Assembly (NCBI GenBank): GCA_033239005.1
Contig: BSQZ01000070.1
Location: 2,169,617 to 2,233,616, forward strand
Length of the DNA stretch: 64,000 nucleotides
Source: Lamellibrachia satsuma
Lineage: Eukaryota > Annelida > Polychaeta > Sabellida > Siboglinidae
Reading direction: 5' to 3'
The notes beneath the pieces were generated by a model. The model had not been told where the DNA came from, searched no databases, and saw only the letters and a list, made by a program, of their open reading frames with translations. The translations under genes and the position numbers were made by a program. Numbering within the stretch: position 1 is the stretch's first letter; each line of letters opens with the position of its first letter. Shown one piece after another: positions 11,801 through 21,657 of the stretch.

Positions 11801-12642
11801 AGGGGTGGTAGTAGCACTACAGTACCCCTGGCAGATAAACCCATTAAAATGTGGATTGCACATTTTATCCTACACAATGTGTAGATGTATGGGCGTATAT
11901 GTGGTGTGTGTGTGTGTGTGTGTTTGTGGTGTGTGTGTGGTGTGTGTGTGTGTGTTCTGTCCCATCAATAGAGTATCCAGTTTGATTTCATTCATAATAA
12001 TATTATATAAGATGGTTGTGCATCTGAAGCCTGTGAAAGTTTTTAAAATCACAGTTGTCGTTTTTGCAAGGTACAAGTGTACCATGTTTAAGGCCTGCAA
12101 AATAGCACTTATGTTCATGGTAACTCCACAATATTTAGTCTGTATCACCAGCAATTTGGTCACCAGGTTTTTTGGATTTTGGATGATAAATATGGTGTGG
12201 TCATTGCAGGTCTGGCCCTACTTGATGGCAATATCTACGCTGTTGGTGGCTGGGAGGGGTCAGCTAGACTGGACAGTGTCGAGTGCTACTGTGCACGCAC
12301 CAACTCATGGTCATTTGTGTCACCCATGAAGATGGCTGTCACCAGTCCGGCAGTCGTCACGCTTGATGGTCTACTTTATATCACCGGTAACTCTCACATT
12401 GCAGATTACAAACAGCTAGTAGTTACTGCAAAGTGTAATGGTTTACTGTGTTGTAAATCAAAGATAAAGGCTGCAATGTATTCAGTATGTTGGTAGTTTA
12501 TGATAAAGTACTGCAGTAAGACATTTGTCCTAATTACATGGTAGTAAAACAATTATGTCGTTGTATTTATGGTCTATGATTTGTATGTCTATGTACAGTG
12601 TATAATGGTAACATTTGTAGTTGGCTGTAAAATTTTACTATA

Positions 12643-12693
<51 letters not shown>

Positions 12694-15647
12694 CGATAAT
12701 TGATGTGTCGCTAACACTATTAATACAATGATTAATTTTCTAGATGTAGCAACATCAATTTTGAAAGTTTCAGTTGAAAATACAATGTAAGTAAAATTCC
12801 CACACTTATAAAGTCAGATCCAGTATTACTAAAATAACATTTGTTTAATTATTTTGAGTCACATGGTTGTGTGTCGCTAGGTGGCGCTGTGCTGGAGGAG
12901 GGCGATGGCATCGATCTGGTGCAGTGTTACAACCCTCGCTTGGGTGAGTGGACAGAACTGGCGTCCATGTTGATAGCCCGGTCTGGTTCAGCTGCCTGCG
13001 TCCTCAATGGCTACATCTATGTGCTTGGTAAGTGATCATCATGATTGACCTGTTGGGCAACATATCCCCTCAACCGTCTATGTACTATACATAGTCATGT
13101 ATCATATCCCCTCAACCGTCTATGTACTATACACAGTCATGTATCATATCTTGTACACACAATCATGTATCATATGTCCATGCAATGTTCCTGTCTGATC
13201 TGTCTCATATCTTGTTCACACAATCATGTATCATATGTCCATGCAATGTTCCTGTTTGATCTGTCTCATATCTTGTACACACAATCATGTATCATATGTC
13301 CATGCAATGTTCCTGTCTGATATGTCTCATATCTTGTTCACACAATCATGTATCATATGTCCATGCAATGTTCCTGTCTGATCTGTATCATATCTTGTAC
13401 ACACAATCATGTATCATATGTCCATGCAATGTTCCTGTCTGATATGTTTCATATCTTGTACACACAATCATGTATCATTTGTCCATGCAATGTTCCTGTC
13501 TGATATGTCTCATATCTTGTACACACAATCATGTATCATATGTCCATGCAATGTTCCTGTCAGATCTGTATCGTATCTTGTACACACAATCATGTATCAT
13601 TTTAAGGCGGTTGTCTCTCACACTGGTTTGCAAGCCTGGCAACAACAGTTCATGCTATTCAACAACTAATTCTGACCTAATGGAAAATTCCAGCCAAAAT
13701 AAAGGGGAGCGCCTGAGCATATGGTGGACACCTCCTGGATTCTCTCATGCACAACTTTACGTTTCATTTTGTCCTGGTGGACACGACCAGCTGAACTCAA
13801 TAGACCATCTGTGCAGTTGCCTCCAAGCAAGTGCCATTTGTTGAACAGCATACATGCACCTTCATAACATAAGTTGTATCAAGCGATATATCTTACTATA
13901 GATACGACCAAATCACTGGTGCATGCTTTTATCATATCTAGGTTAGATTACAGGAATGCGCAGCTAATTGGACTACCGCTTGAACGCATGAATAAACTCC
14001 AACATATTCAAAACAGAATAATCACGTTCAAACTGCGCCATGATCATATAACACCAATTCTGAACTGGCTACCTATGAAGCGTCAAATCAAATTTAAGAT
14101 CCTTCTGCATGTGTTCTGATGTCTCGACAGCACGGCACCGCTGTATTTAGCGAACATTTTAAAGAGACGTTGTTCTACAGGATACACACATTCATTCCAC
14201 CAACACCTACTTGAAGTGCCGTGAACAAAGCTTGTTCGTTTCACAGATCGGTCCTTCCAAGTCATTGGCCCTCGACTGTGGAATTCCTTTCTGCCAGACA
14301 TGGCTTTGGTCATGTGTTTCCTGTTCTTTCCATCTACATTCTGCTTTTCCATCTTTGCTTTCACTTCTCTGCACCAGGTGTTTCTCTGCCTTCCCATTTC
14401 CTTTTGCCCTGCAGGTTCCGTGTGAGCGCCTGTCTTGTGATGTGTTATGTTGGTGTCCTGAAGGTATGACCTATCCAACAGCTACATCATTGTAATTGAT
14501 CAAGTTAGAACCTACAGTTACAGTTGATGAATGATGTTACGTGCAGGCGGCTGGCATGCCTCAACCGAGAACACAAACAAGGTGGAGCGATATGACAGTG
14601 CTACCAACACGTGGCAGTTGAGATGTGCCATGATAGAGCGGCGTTACAGACCTGGAGTAGCTGTCGTCGATGGCAAGATCTACGTGTGTGGCGGGGAGGA
14701 GGGATGGGACAGGTGTGTGCAGTGTGTTTGTGTGGGGGGAGGAGGGATGGGACAGGTGGGTGCAGTGTGTGTGTGGGAGAAGGGATAGGACAGGTGGGTG
14801 GTGTTTGTGTGGTGGGAGGATGGATGGGACAGATGGGTGCAGTGTGTTTGTGTGGGGGGAAGAGGGATGGGACAGGTGGGTGCAGTGTGTGTGGGGGAGG
14901 GATGGGACAGGTGGGTGCAGTGTGTGTGGGGGAGGAGGGATGGGACAGGTGGGTGGTGTTTATGTGGGGAAGGAGGGATGGGACAGGTGGGTGTGGTGTA
15001 TGTGGGGGGAGGAGGGGTGGGTGCAGTCACTAATACAGGACAGTTGTAACATTATAAGATGATTAATGAACTCGGTTAAATTATGGGTGCAGTTGGTGTA
15101 ATAAAAGGGTAATTTGTGAAAGTGTGAACACCCTCGTCATACTATATAGAGCCCGACCACTTTCGCTGATTTGTGACAGAATCTGTTTAAAATAATTTAA
15201 TAGTGCCTGATGATTTCATTAAAATTAAATAACACGTTTGCACAAACGAGCTAGCATGTCGTACTGGATACTAGATATTTCTCAGACCAGACAAGCAAAA
15301 CAATTGAATTGTTGGCGTGTACAGTTCTAATGAAATGATGACTATCATCTGTGTAGTCAGCTGAAGATGTTGGAATGTGACATAATGTTCTAACAGAGTT
15401 ACAAACACTTGGCTACAGGAACACTGAAGCCACATACACTTAAGTCTCTTAACTTAGATGTCATTATGCATTATATTTCAGGTATCATGACACTGTTGAG
15501 TGTTACGATGAAACAAAGGACTGCTGGCAAATTATTGGAGAAATGCCGTCAAGTCGCAGCTGGTTGAGCTGCGCTGCCATGACGATCAGAAAGGATGCAC
15601 CACTGCCTCAACCTGTGACTCGAGACAAAGTCACTTGCATCGTTTGA
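7945..15647 (+). CDS. Kelch-like (BTB-BACK-Kelch) protein, seven coding exons
   Basis: Likely substrate adaptor for a cullin-3 E3 ubiquitin ligase: the BTB domain binds CUL3 and the Kelch propeller holds the substrate. Coding exons are 7945-8875, 9154-9300, 10310-10441, 12210-12386, 12881-13027, 14547-14712 and 15482-15647. They join in frame to 1866 nt (621 residues plus stop), a normal KLHL length. BTB lies at about residues 46-157 (DVKLCVDTNEFPCHKIVLAS), BACK at about 165-267 (NCLGIHCFAEAH; HVRMPLLSPYF), and six Kelch blades from about 313 on, each with a GG pair (AVGGE, MSGGE, AVGGW, ITGGA, VLGGW, VCGGE). The TRPRKASG linker and blade pattern recall KLHL24/KLHL6/KLHL35, but the orthology is not certain. 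The GT of intron 2 is replaced by GC. UTP6 is the convergent neighbour. AATAAA hexamers near 16984 and 18100 are possible polyadenylation signals. Confidence 0.93.
9154..9300 (+). CDS. KLHL coding exon 2: Kelch blade 1
   Basis: Follows TTATTGCAG. It encodes EMVVAVGGEDDKVVLRSVEG to the HGLVVT strand. It ends at GTCACAG|GCAAGT, a GC donor with a perfect flanking consensus; using it gives HGLVVTGNNQLYMSGGE across the junction, an intact Kelch motif. Confidence 0.9.
9301..9308 (+). promoter_or_regulatory. Non-canonical GC 5' splice site
   Basis: The intron begins GCAAGTAC after CACAG. GC-AG introns are a known minor class that normally compensates with a strong AG|GCAAGT consensus, as here. No GT alternative nearby keeps the frame into exon 3. 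Confidence 0.8.
10310..10441 (+). CDS. KLHL coding exon 3: Kelch blade 2
   Basis: After ATGTGACAG. It encodes NNQLYMSGGEFPDGSASR, then WRYDPCFDAWQEVASM (the W-and-D/W-spaced second half of a Kelch repeat) and PRSELG. It ends phase 1 at CTCG|GTAAAA. Confidence 0.92.
10520..11835. repeat. 49-bp minisatellite, ~27 copies, in KLHL intron 3
   Basis: The unit contains CACTAGCCAGGGGTGGTAG, CACTACAGTACCCCCGGC and AGACATCCT. Copies differ at a few positions (CAAGGG/CAGGGG, CTCAC/TTCGC), so the array is young or homogenised. A second array of the same family lies at 45486-46212. Confidence 0.97.
11908..11962. repeat. (TG)n microsatellite
   Basis: Interrupted TG run in KLHL intron 3. Confidence 0.9.
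12210..12386 (+). CDS. KLHL coding exon 4: Kelch blade 3
   Basis: After TCATTGCAG. It encodes LALLDGNIYAVGGWEGSARL, DSVECY, a TNSW..V turn and the MAVTSPAVVTLDGLLYIT strand. It ends phase 1 at CACCG|GTAACT. Confidence 0.93.
12645..12690. repeat. (AT)n microsatellite
   Basis: Uninterrupted AT dinucleotide run of about 45 bp in KLHL intron 4. Confidence 0.95.
12881..13027 (+). CDS. KLHL coding exon 5: Kelch blade 4
   Basis: After TGTCGCTAG. It encodes GAVLEEGDGIDLVQCYNPRL, EWTELASM and the SGSAACVLNGYIYVLG strand. It ends phase 1 at GCTTG|GTAAGT. Confidence 0.93.
13085..13605. repeat. ~61-bp minisatellite in KLHL intron 5
   Basis: Units contain CACACAATCATGTATCATA, TGTCCATGCAATGTTCCTG and a TGTCTCATATCTTGT link; about seven copies after two shorter CCCCTCAACCGTC units at 13064-13140. 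ORFs across it are read-through. Confidence 0.9.
13875..14410 (+). pseudogene. LINE fragment, C-terminal part of reverse transcriptase ORF
   Basis: The + strand reads SLVHAFIISRLDYRNAQLIG, LQHIQNRIITFKLRHDHITP and LNWLPMKRQIKFKILLHVF, then a stop at 14117-14119. After it comes TAPLYLANILKRR, and in the same general register RFTDRSFQVIGPRLWNS. These are the thumb and C-terminal landmarks of jockey-superfamily LINEs (LVHAFV.S.LDYCN; HITP.L..LHWLP; GPRLWN.LP). Stops and frameshifts show it is dead. It lies in KLHL intron 5, in the sense direction. Confidence 0.78.
14547..14712 (+). CDS. KLHL coding exon 6: Kelch blade 5 and start of blade 6
   Basis: After ACGTGCAG. It encodes GWHASTENTNKVERYDSATN, TWQLRCAM and VAVVDGKIYVCGGEEGWDR. 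It ends phase 2 at GGGACAG|GTGTGTG. The last ~20 nt of the exon plus the donor are the founding unit of the tandem array that follows at 14713. Confidence 0.9.
14713..15020 (+). repeat. Exon-end/donor tandem array after KLHL exon 6
   Basis: Eight G-rich units of 35-43 bp, each containing a copy of the exon 6 end (GGAGGAGGGATGGGACAG) followed by GTGGGTGCAGTGTGTG or close variants. Positions matching the exon|intron boundary recur after 14755, 14793, 14832, 14875, 14910, 14948 and 14986. All keep GT at the donor except the unit at 14832, which reads CAG|ATGG. It starts exactly at the real exon end and runs only into the intron. Confidence 0.9.
15021..15481. other. KLHL intron 6 remainder
   Basis: Ordinary AT-rich intron ending in TTATATTTCAG at 15481. 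No repeat or gene was recognised. Confidence 0.6.
15482..15647 (+). CDS. KLHL last coding exon: Kelch blade 6 and C-terminus
   Basis: Completes the Arg codon split by intron 6, then encodes YHDTVECYDETKDCWQIIGE, the MPSSRSWLSCAAMTI strand and a short tail ending KVTCIV before TGA at 15645-15647. Confidence 0.92.
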
Positions 15648-15918
15648 AACATTTTGAATCCTCATCAGAATCTGAACATTAAGCCCCGATACATGTATTT
15701 ATTTTATGAATAATTTGTGGTTATGGCACCAAGCAAGTTGTCGCTGTGATGTAATGAGATTCATTCGTCTCGGACTAATGTGGCTCTTGCAGTTCAACTT
15801 AACAACATTTTCACCCCTTGCAATCTTCACCTTTATGCAACAATTCTATTTAATGTTTCACAAACACAAATGTATTTTCCACACATTTGTTATGGGTGGC
15901 TGAATGATATTTTAACAG

Positions 15919-16772
15919 GCTGGCTGTGGACACGTGGTCTTACTCCAGCATTGTCATTCTCTGGTTGTGGACACGTGGTCTTACTCCAGCATTGTGTCAT
16001 TCTCTGGCTGTGGACACGTGGTCTTACTCCAGCATTATGTCATTCTCTGGCTGTGGACACGTGGTCTTACTCCAGCATTATGTCATTCTCTGGCTGTGGA
16101 CACGTGGTCTTACTCCAGCATTATGTCATTCTCTGGTTGTGGACACATGGTCTTACTCCAGCATTGTCATTCTCTGGCTGTGGACACGTGGTCTTACTCC
16201 AGCATTATGTCATTCTCTGGTTGTGGACACGTGGTCTTACTCCAGCATTATGTCATTCTCTGGTTGTGGACACGTGGTCGTACTCCAGCATTATGTCATT
16301 CTCTGGTTGTGGACACGTGGTCTTACTCCAGCACTATGTCATTCTCTGGCTGTGGACACATGGTCTTACTCCAGCATTGTCATTCTCTGGCTGTGGACAC
16401 ATGGTCTTACTCCAGTATTATGTCATTCTCTGGTTGTGGACACGTGGTCTTACTCCAGCACTATGTCATTCTCTGGCTGTGGACACATGGTCTTACTCCA
16501 GCATTGTCATTCTCTGGCTGTGGACACATGGTCTTACTCCAGTATTATGTCATTCTCTGGTTGTGGACACGTGGTCTTACTCCAGCATTATGTCATTCTC
16601 TGGTTGTGGACACGTGGTCTTACTCCAGCATTATGTCATTCTCTGGTTGTGGACACGTGGTCTTACTCCAGCATTATGTCATTCTCTGGCTGTGGACACG
16701 TGGTCTTACTCCAGCATTATGTCATTCTCGGGTTGTGGACATGTGGTCTTACCCCAGCATTGTGTCATTCTC
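15919..16772. repeat. 40/43-bp minisatellite, ~20 copies, downstream of the KLHL stop
   Basis: The unit contains GGCTGTGGACACGTGGTC, TTACTCCAGCATTATGTC and ATTCTCT. Some copies lack 3 nt (GCATTGTCATT). Nearly every copy has a CACGTG E-box core, with CACATG variants. All three + frames are open for 280-341 codons only because the unit has no stops. It starts 270 bp after the KLHL stop codon, so it may lie in the 3' UTR. Confidence 0.95.
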
Positions 16773-17745
16773 ATAGAGTGGGTCCACGTATCTTGTTCCG
16801 ACTGAATGGAGCAACACATGCTCTGAATGAATGTGACCAAACTAATTGTGGTTCTGAATGGTACCGACTGAATGGGCCAACAGGTATACTTCTGAGGGAA
16901 TGGATCCACATATTTACAAATGCTGATTAAATTAGCTAACATAGGATGTTGTGAATGAAAGAGCAGAATAATGTGTGGTTCTGAATAAATGGGGCTACAT
17001 TTTGTTGTAAATGAATGAGTCAACGTATCTGGACCTATGGGTCAACATGTTTGGTTGAGACTGTAATAGTCCTGTGTTTGTGAATGTGCGAACATGTGTG
17101 GTTGAGATTGTAATATTGTAATGGCCAAGTGTTTGTGAATTTGTGAACATGTTTAGTTGAGATTGTAATGGCCAAATGCTTGTGAATGTGCAAACACTGC
17201 TCCAATTGTGCTGGCTGAAGGACACAATTGTTTGTCTATTGATGTTTAATGGGGTGATGTTTACATAATGTCTTATGATTGCTTCTGTATGTGCCAATAT
17301 CATTGTAGGATTTGTTGTAGTCATGTATTTATTATGTGTACATTTAATGCTATATTGTTGTTTTTTCTAAATAATTAACAAGACACAGAACTGCTCCTTC
17401 AAGAGAATGTTGGCTGTGAGATTGGCTGGAACATATTGTATAATGCAGGTGTCATCTCAAGCATGTAGCGAATGATGATTTCAAACAAACCTAATTTGTT
17501 CATGTTGAAATGCTACTAGATTTGCCTGTATGTGGAATAGAACACATATTCTTGTCCTGAATGACACATATTGTTGCTGTTGAATGTGATGTTCTCTTAT
17601 TTCGATATATAATATCAGTATGTAGTGTTAAACCTTTGGAGGCGGTTATATATGAAAATGAAGACGTTTTTAGAAAACTCAAGTCTTTGTAGCAGTTTAC
17701 AGACAGTGGCCAGAACCCACCACTGCACAGTGGGCAATTTCTGAT
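16773..17745. other. Between arrays, decayed repeat, no gene
   Basis: Loose repetition of GTGAATGTGCGAACATG and TTGAGATTGTAATGGCC at about 17040-17200. Otherwise unremarkable. Confidence 0.5.
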
Positions 17746-17747
17746 GT

Positions 17748-18052
17748 GACTGCAACAGTCCTGTGACTGCCACAACAGTCCTGTGACTGCCGCTTCAGTC
17801 CTGTGACTGCCGCTGCAGTCATGTGACTGCCACATCAGTCCTGTGACTGCCACAACAGTCCTGTGACTGCCGCTGCAGTCATGTGACTGCCACATCAGTC
17901 ATGTGACTGCCACATCAGTCCTGTGACTGCCACATCAGTCCTGTGACTGCCACATCAGTCCATGTGACTGCCACATCAGTCATGTGACTGCCACATCAGT
18001 CATGTGACTGCCCACATCAGTCATGTGACTGCCACATCAGTCATGTGACTGT
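17748..18052. repeat. 20-bp minisatellite, ~15 copies
   Basis: Unit CACATCAGTCATGTGACTGC with CACAACAGTCCTGTGACTGC variants. Copies with TCATGTGAC carry a CATGTG E-box. Confidence 0.95.
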
Positions 18053-18859
18053 GTGTGGAGCAACAATGTTTAATATCGTAGAATATTACGACACCAAACA
18101 ATAAAATTACATGAACTATTTCATTATCATCTTCATCTTGTTTCTTTAACACTATTACACAGACAATGAGTGAGTCCACGCAAAGTCTGTACATTTAGTT
18201 TTTAGGCTCTTAATTGTTTGTGGTTGTTTTTTAAAATCAGTAGTAATTGCCTTCTAAATTCTGTCTGTTGGTGTTAAACCTTGCGTTTAACTAAAACTAC
18301 CAGATTCAAAGTACATCATTTAAAAGAATGTCAACAGGTGGTTTATAGAAATTTACATTCACTATCCCAGACAACCACATTACATACCTAAAACATTCTC
18401 ATTTATGTCTGATCTCAGTATTTTATTATATATAGCCTCCAGTTCTTTATGTGGCTTGTAGGTTTTTATTGTTACACGTTTGTCAGGTAAAAGACACAAC
18501 CTTCCGCACCTGAAAAATGATTTCTGTAGGAATAGTTGACAAAATTCAATACAATAAATGGCAGAATGAAATGATTTTATGCTTTACGGAGTAACCTGTC
18601 AGACTTCAGCAGAATGTGCCATCTGTCTTGATGCGATCAAGATGTAACTTTACGTTATATATTCTGGTATTTCTTGGTATTTTTTGCATCAATACAATGT
18701 AACATATAAAGAATGACAATAAGAGCTTCCATCATTAGCTGGCTGGAGAGTGACCACTCGTTTATGTCTACTCATAGAAGACCACTTGCAGATGACCAAT
18801 CACAGACGAACCATTGTAGATGACGACTTGTAGATGATCACTCGTAGATAACCAACCCC
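18053..18859. other. Convergent intergenic region between KLHL and UTP6
   Basis: An AATAAA at about 18100 (+) could end the KLHL transcript. TTTATT on the + strand near 18420 and 18463 gives AATAAA on the - strand, possible UTP6 polyadenylation signals about 400 nt after its stop. Repeated GATGACCACTCGTAGATGA-type words occur at 18770-18860. Confidence 0.4.
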
Positions 18860-19017
18860 TCATAGATGACCGGTCTGCATCAGAGTGTATTCACTAACAA
18901 ATGTCTGCACTAGCTCCTCGTCGAGTGCTTTCAGCGCCCTCCAGTGGATGTTGCCGGCATTCTCTGGACTTCCGTTCTTGTGCCTCGTCTCCAGCCGTAT
19001 GTAGTCCAGCCACAGGT
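18860..19017 (-). CDS. UTP6: UTP6 exon 22 (last coding exon)
   Basis: Encodes LWLDYIRLETRHKNGSPENA, GNIHWRALKAL and the C-terminal MQTGHL before TGA at 18862-18860. The LW.DY and TGHL ends match the family. Confidence 0.95.
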
Positions 19018-21605
19018 CTGTAAGTACAGCGACCAATAGAGAAACACAGGACCAGCGTACGATCTAGACAGTATTAACCAACATAAGTGAATTAGGCACT
19101 CACAGAGACAACGCATGCAACTCGCATGTCATGCCAGTAAAATAGAAAGCTATTCAGAATTCTTTCTATATTAAAACGTTGATTTTCAAATTGTCTAAAC
19201 ATCAACCTCACAATAATTAATATATCACAGTAAGTAATACAAGTTACTGTACTCATAAGATACTCTCGCAAGTAATACAAGTTACTGTACTCACAAGATA
19301 CTCTCACAACTAATTCAAGTTACTGTACTAACAAGAAACTCATAAGTAATACAACTACTGTACTCACAAGAGACTCTCATAAGTAATACAACTACTGTAC
19401 TCACAAGAGACTCTCACAAGTTTACTAGTTATCCACCAGAAGACGTTTGATTAAAACCAATACCCAGAATAAAGTTGCAATAACCATGACTGACTTTTCA
19501 CATTGATGCCTGACCTTTCTGTACAAAAGTACTAATTTATTTGTTAGTCTAAATACTGAAACATAACATTCTGTTGCATGAAAACACTTTGCATCATCAG
19601 TTATAATAATTATTAGCATACTTCTTTATACAATATTTGGCTAGCAGCAAACCAAAGGCTTGTAGGATGTACATGTGCTGCAGTGAACAGCAGTAAATCA
19701 GGACAAACAACAAGCTACAAGTAAATCAGGACAAACAACAAGCTACAAGTAAATCAGGACAAACAACAAGCTACAAGTAAATCAGGGCAAACAACAAGCT
19801 ACAAGTAAATCAGGACAAACAACAAGCTACAAGGCATGGCAAGGATTATAAAGTGATACCATGAAAATGACAGACAACCCTGGTGGGGGTTGCTATGGTT
19901 ACCTGTGTCACTGCTGCCATATTCACCGAGTGCATCTTCGTAGGCTCGTCGTAGGCGCTTTATCTTGGAAGTGGCCTGAACATGGGAAACAGGTCATCCA
20001 TTACATCATATGGCATCATTTACATGGGATTAAGTGGTTACAGTATTGTATCTCACAAACATGTTGACAGTGGGTGTTGTAGATACTGGAAGCTGAGTGT
20101 TGGACAATGGTATGAACAGAACACTTACTTGAGCCTGTTCAATTTCCAAGTACTTTCTGAAGAAGTCAACAGAGAGAGGCTTTGATGACGACAATCTAAA
20201 ATATACAAAAACAGATCATTTCAGAATTAGATGCAATGACCAGTGATTGACCAATAGTGCTGCTTAATGCACTAAGAAAGACACAATCATTAGTAGGGCT
20301 TGCATGCATAGCAGACAAAGTTGACGCATTCCTCTCTCAAGGACAAAGTGGATTTCGACATGGCTGCAGCATTGAAGATGTCATCAGCTAGCCGCCAAAA
20401 TGCAACGTTTTCAAAGCTCGGTGCATGTACTAGGTATCAACATGCATTTGACACCATCAGGCGAGATAAGCTGATAACAGTTCTTGAGTCTTTCCTCAGC
20501 GAATCGGAACTGCGAATCATCCGAATGCTCCTTGCAGAAACAACATTGGAACCAAGATTTAAACGGGGCAAATGTCCAACATTCACAGCCACCATTGGTA
20601 CACCACACGAAGTCTATTGCCTGTACTCTCCGTGGTCTACTTGGAGGCAGCCCTCCATGACCTGAGAGACAACTTGCCGCAACGTCCTCGAGAAGACGCT
20701 GAAATGCCATACTACGCAGCACATGCCGACGACGTTGACTTCATCAGTAATGCCAGCCAATTCCTGGACAACGGGTACAACAAACTGCTCCTGGATGCCT
20801 GTCAAAATGGTATCTTAACATCACCGAAGCCAAAACGGAATGTACCAACATTCACAGAAGAAAAAACAATGCTGGAGAGGACTGGCGCATGACACCAAGC
20901 TAGGCTCTTTAGTAGGGGACATGCAAGACGAGGCTTTCTGGAAGCTGTGGCTTTCTGGAAACTGTGGCCTCTCTGGGTCAGACATATCCCAAGACCACCG
21001 GCTGCAACTGTACAATGCATTTATAGTCCCTGTGCTCACATACAACATGGGCATGTGGGGACTAACTCCCAATGGAATAGGCCATAGGAATATGAATTTC
21101 CACCGTCGTCAGCTGAGACAGGTTATCGGCATCAGATACGTTCAGTGAATCTCAAACCATGCCCTACTAAGCTTGCTGCCATCAAAGCTTGGTGGAGTCT
21201 GTTTGGAGCATCTTCGAAACCAGCAAGACTGGCTGAGATCGCATAACCGAAGTCAATGGAAGAACATAAGCCAGAATATCCTGAAAACGGCACAAACACA
21301 ACTGTCCCCACTGTTGCAATGAGGCAGTGACGTGAAAGTGCGATGACATACACAATAGCCAATAAATACACACAATTAAGCCTACTAAGATATTTGTGAA
21401 AAACTTACATCAATACTAACTATAATAGAAATGATATGATATATATATATATATTTATGCAATAACCAACACAAGTCCGATGTAGTAGAGATTGTAAAGG
21501 GCCAAATAAATGACGTTTTATTGCAAAGTGGACTGCTTATCACGCAGCCACTTTGGGAAGCACATTAACAGGAATGTGAGCTCTTCAAAGCAAACCAGAC
21601 AGGAA

Positions 21606-21657
<52 letters not shown>

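Noticed and set aside
10520..11835. A CRISPR-like direct repeat array
   Set aside because: Units are contiguous with no unique spacers, and the host is a eukaryote; it is a minisatellite.
15780..16930. Three overlapping + strand ORFs of 280-341 codons
   Set aside because: All three frames read the same 40/43-bp repeat; an expected artefact of a stop-free unit whose length is not a multiple of three.
20311..21148. Reverse transcriptase-like ORFs as a host gene
   Set aside because: Motif A and the ADD region are recognisable but scattered over different frames with damaged catalytic motifs; a LINE remnant in a UTP6 intron.
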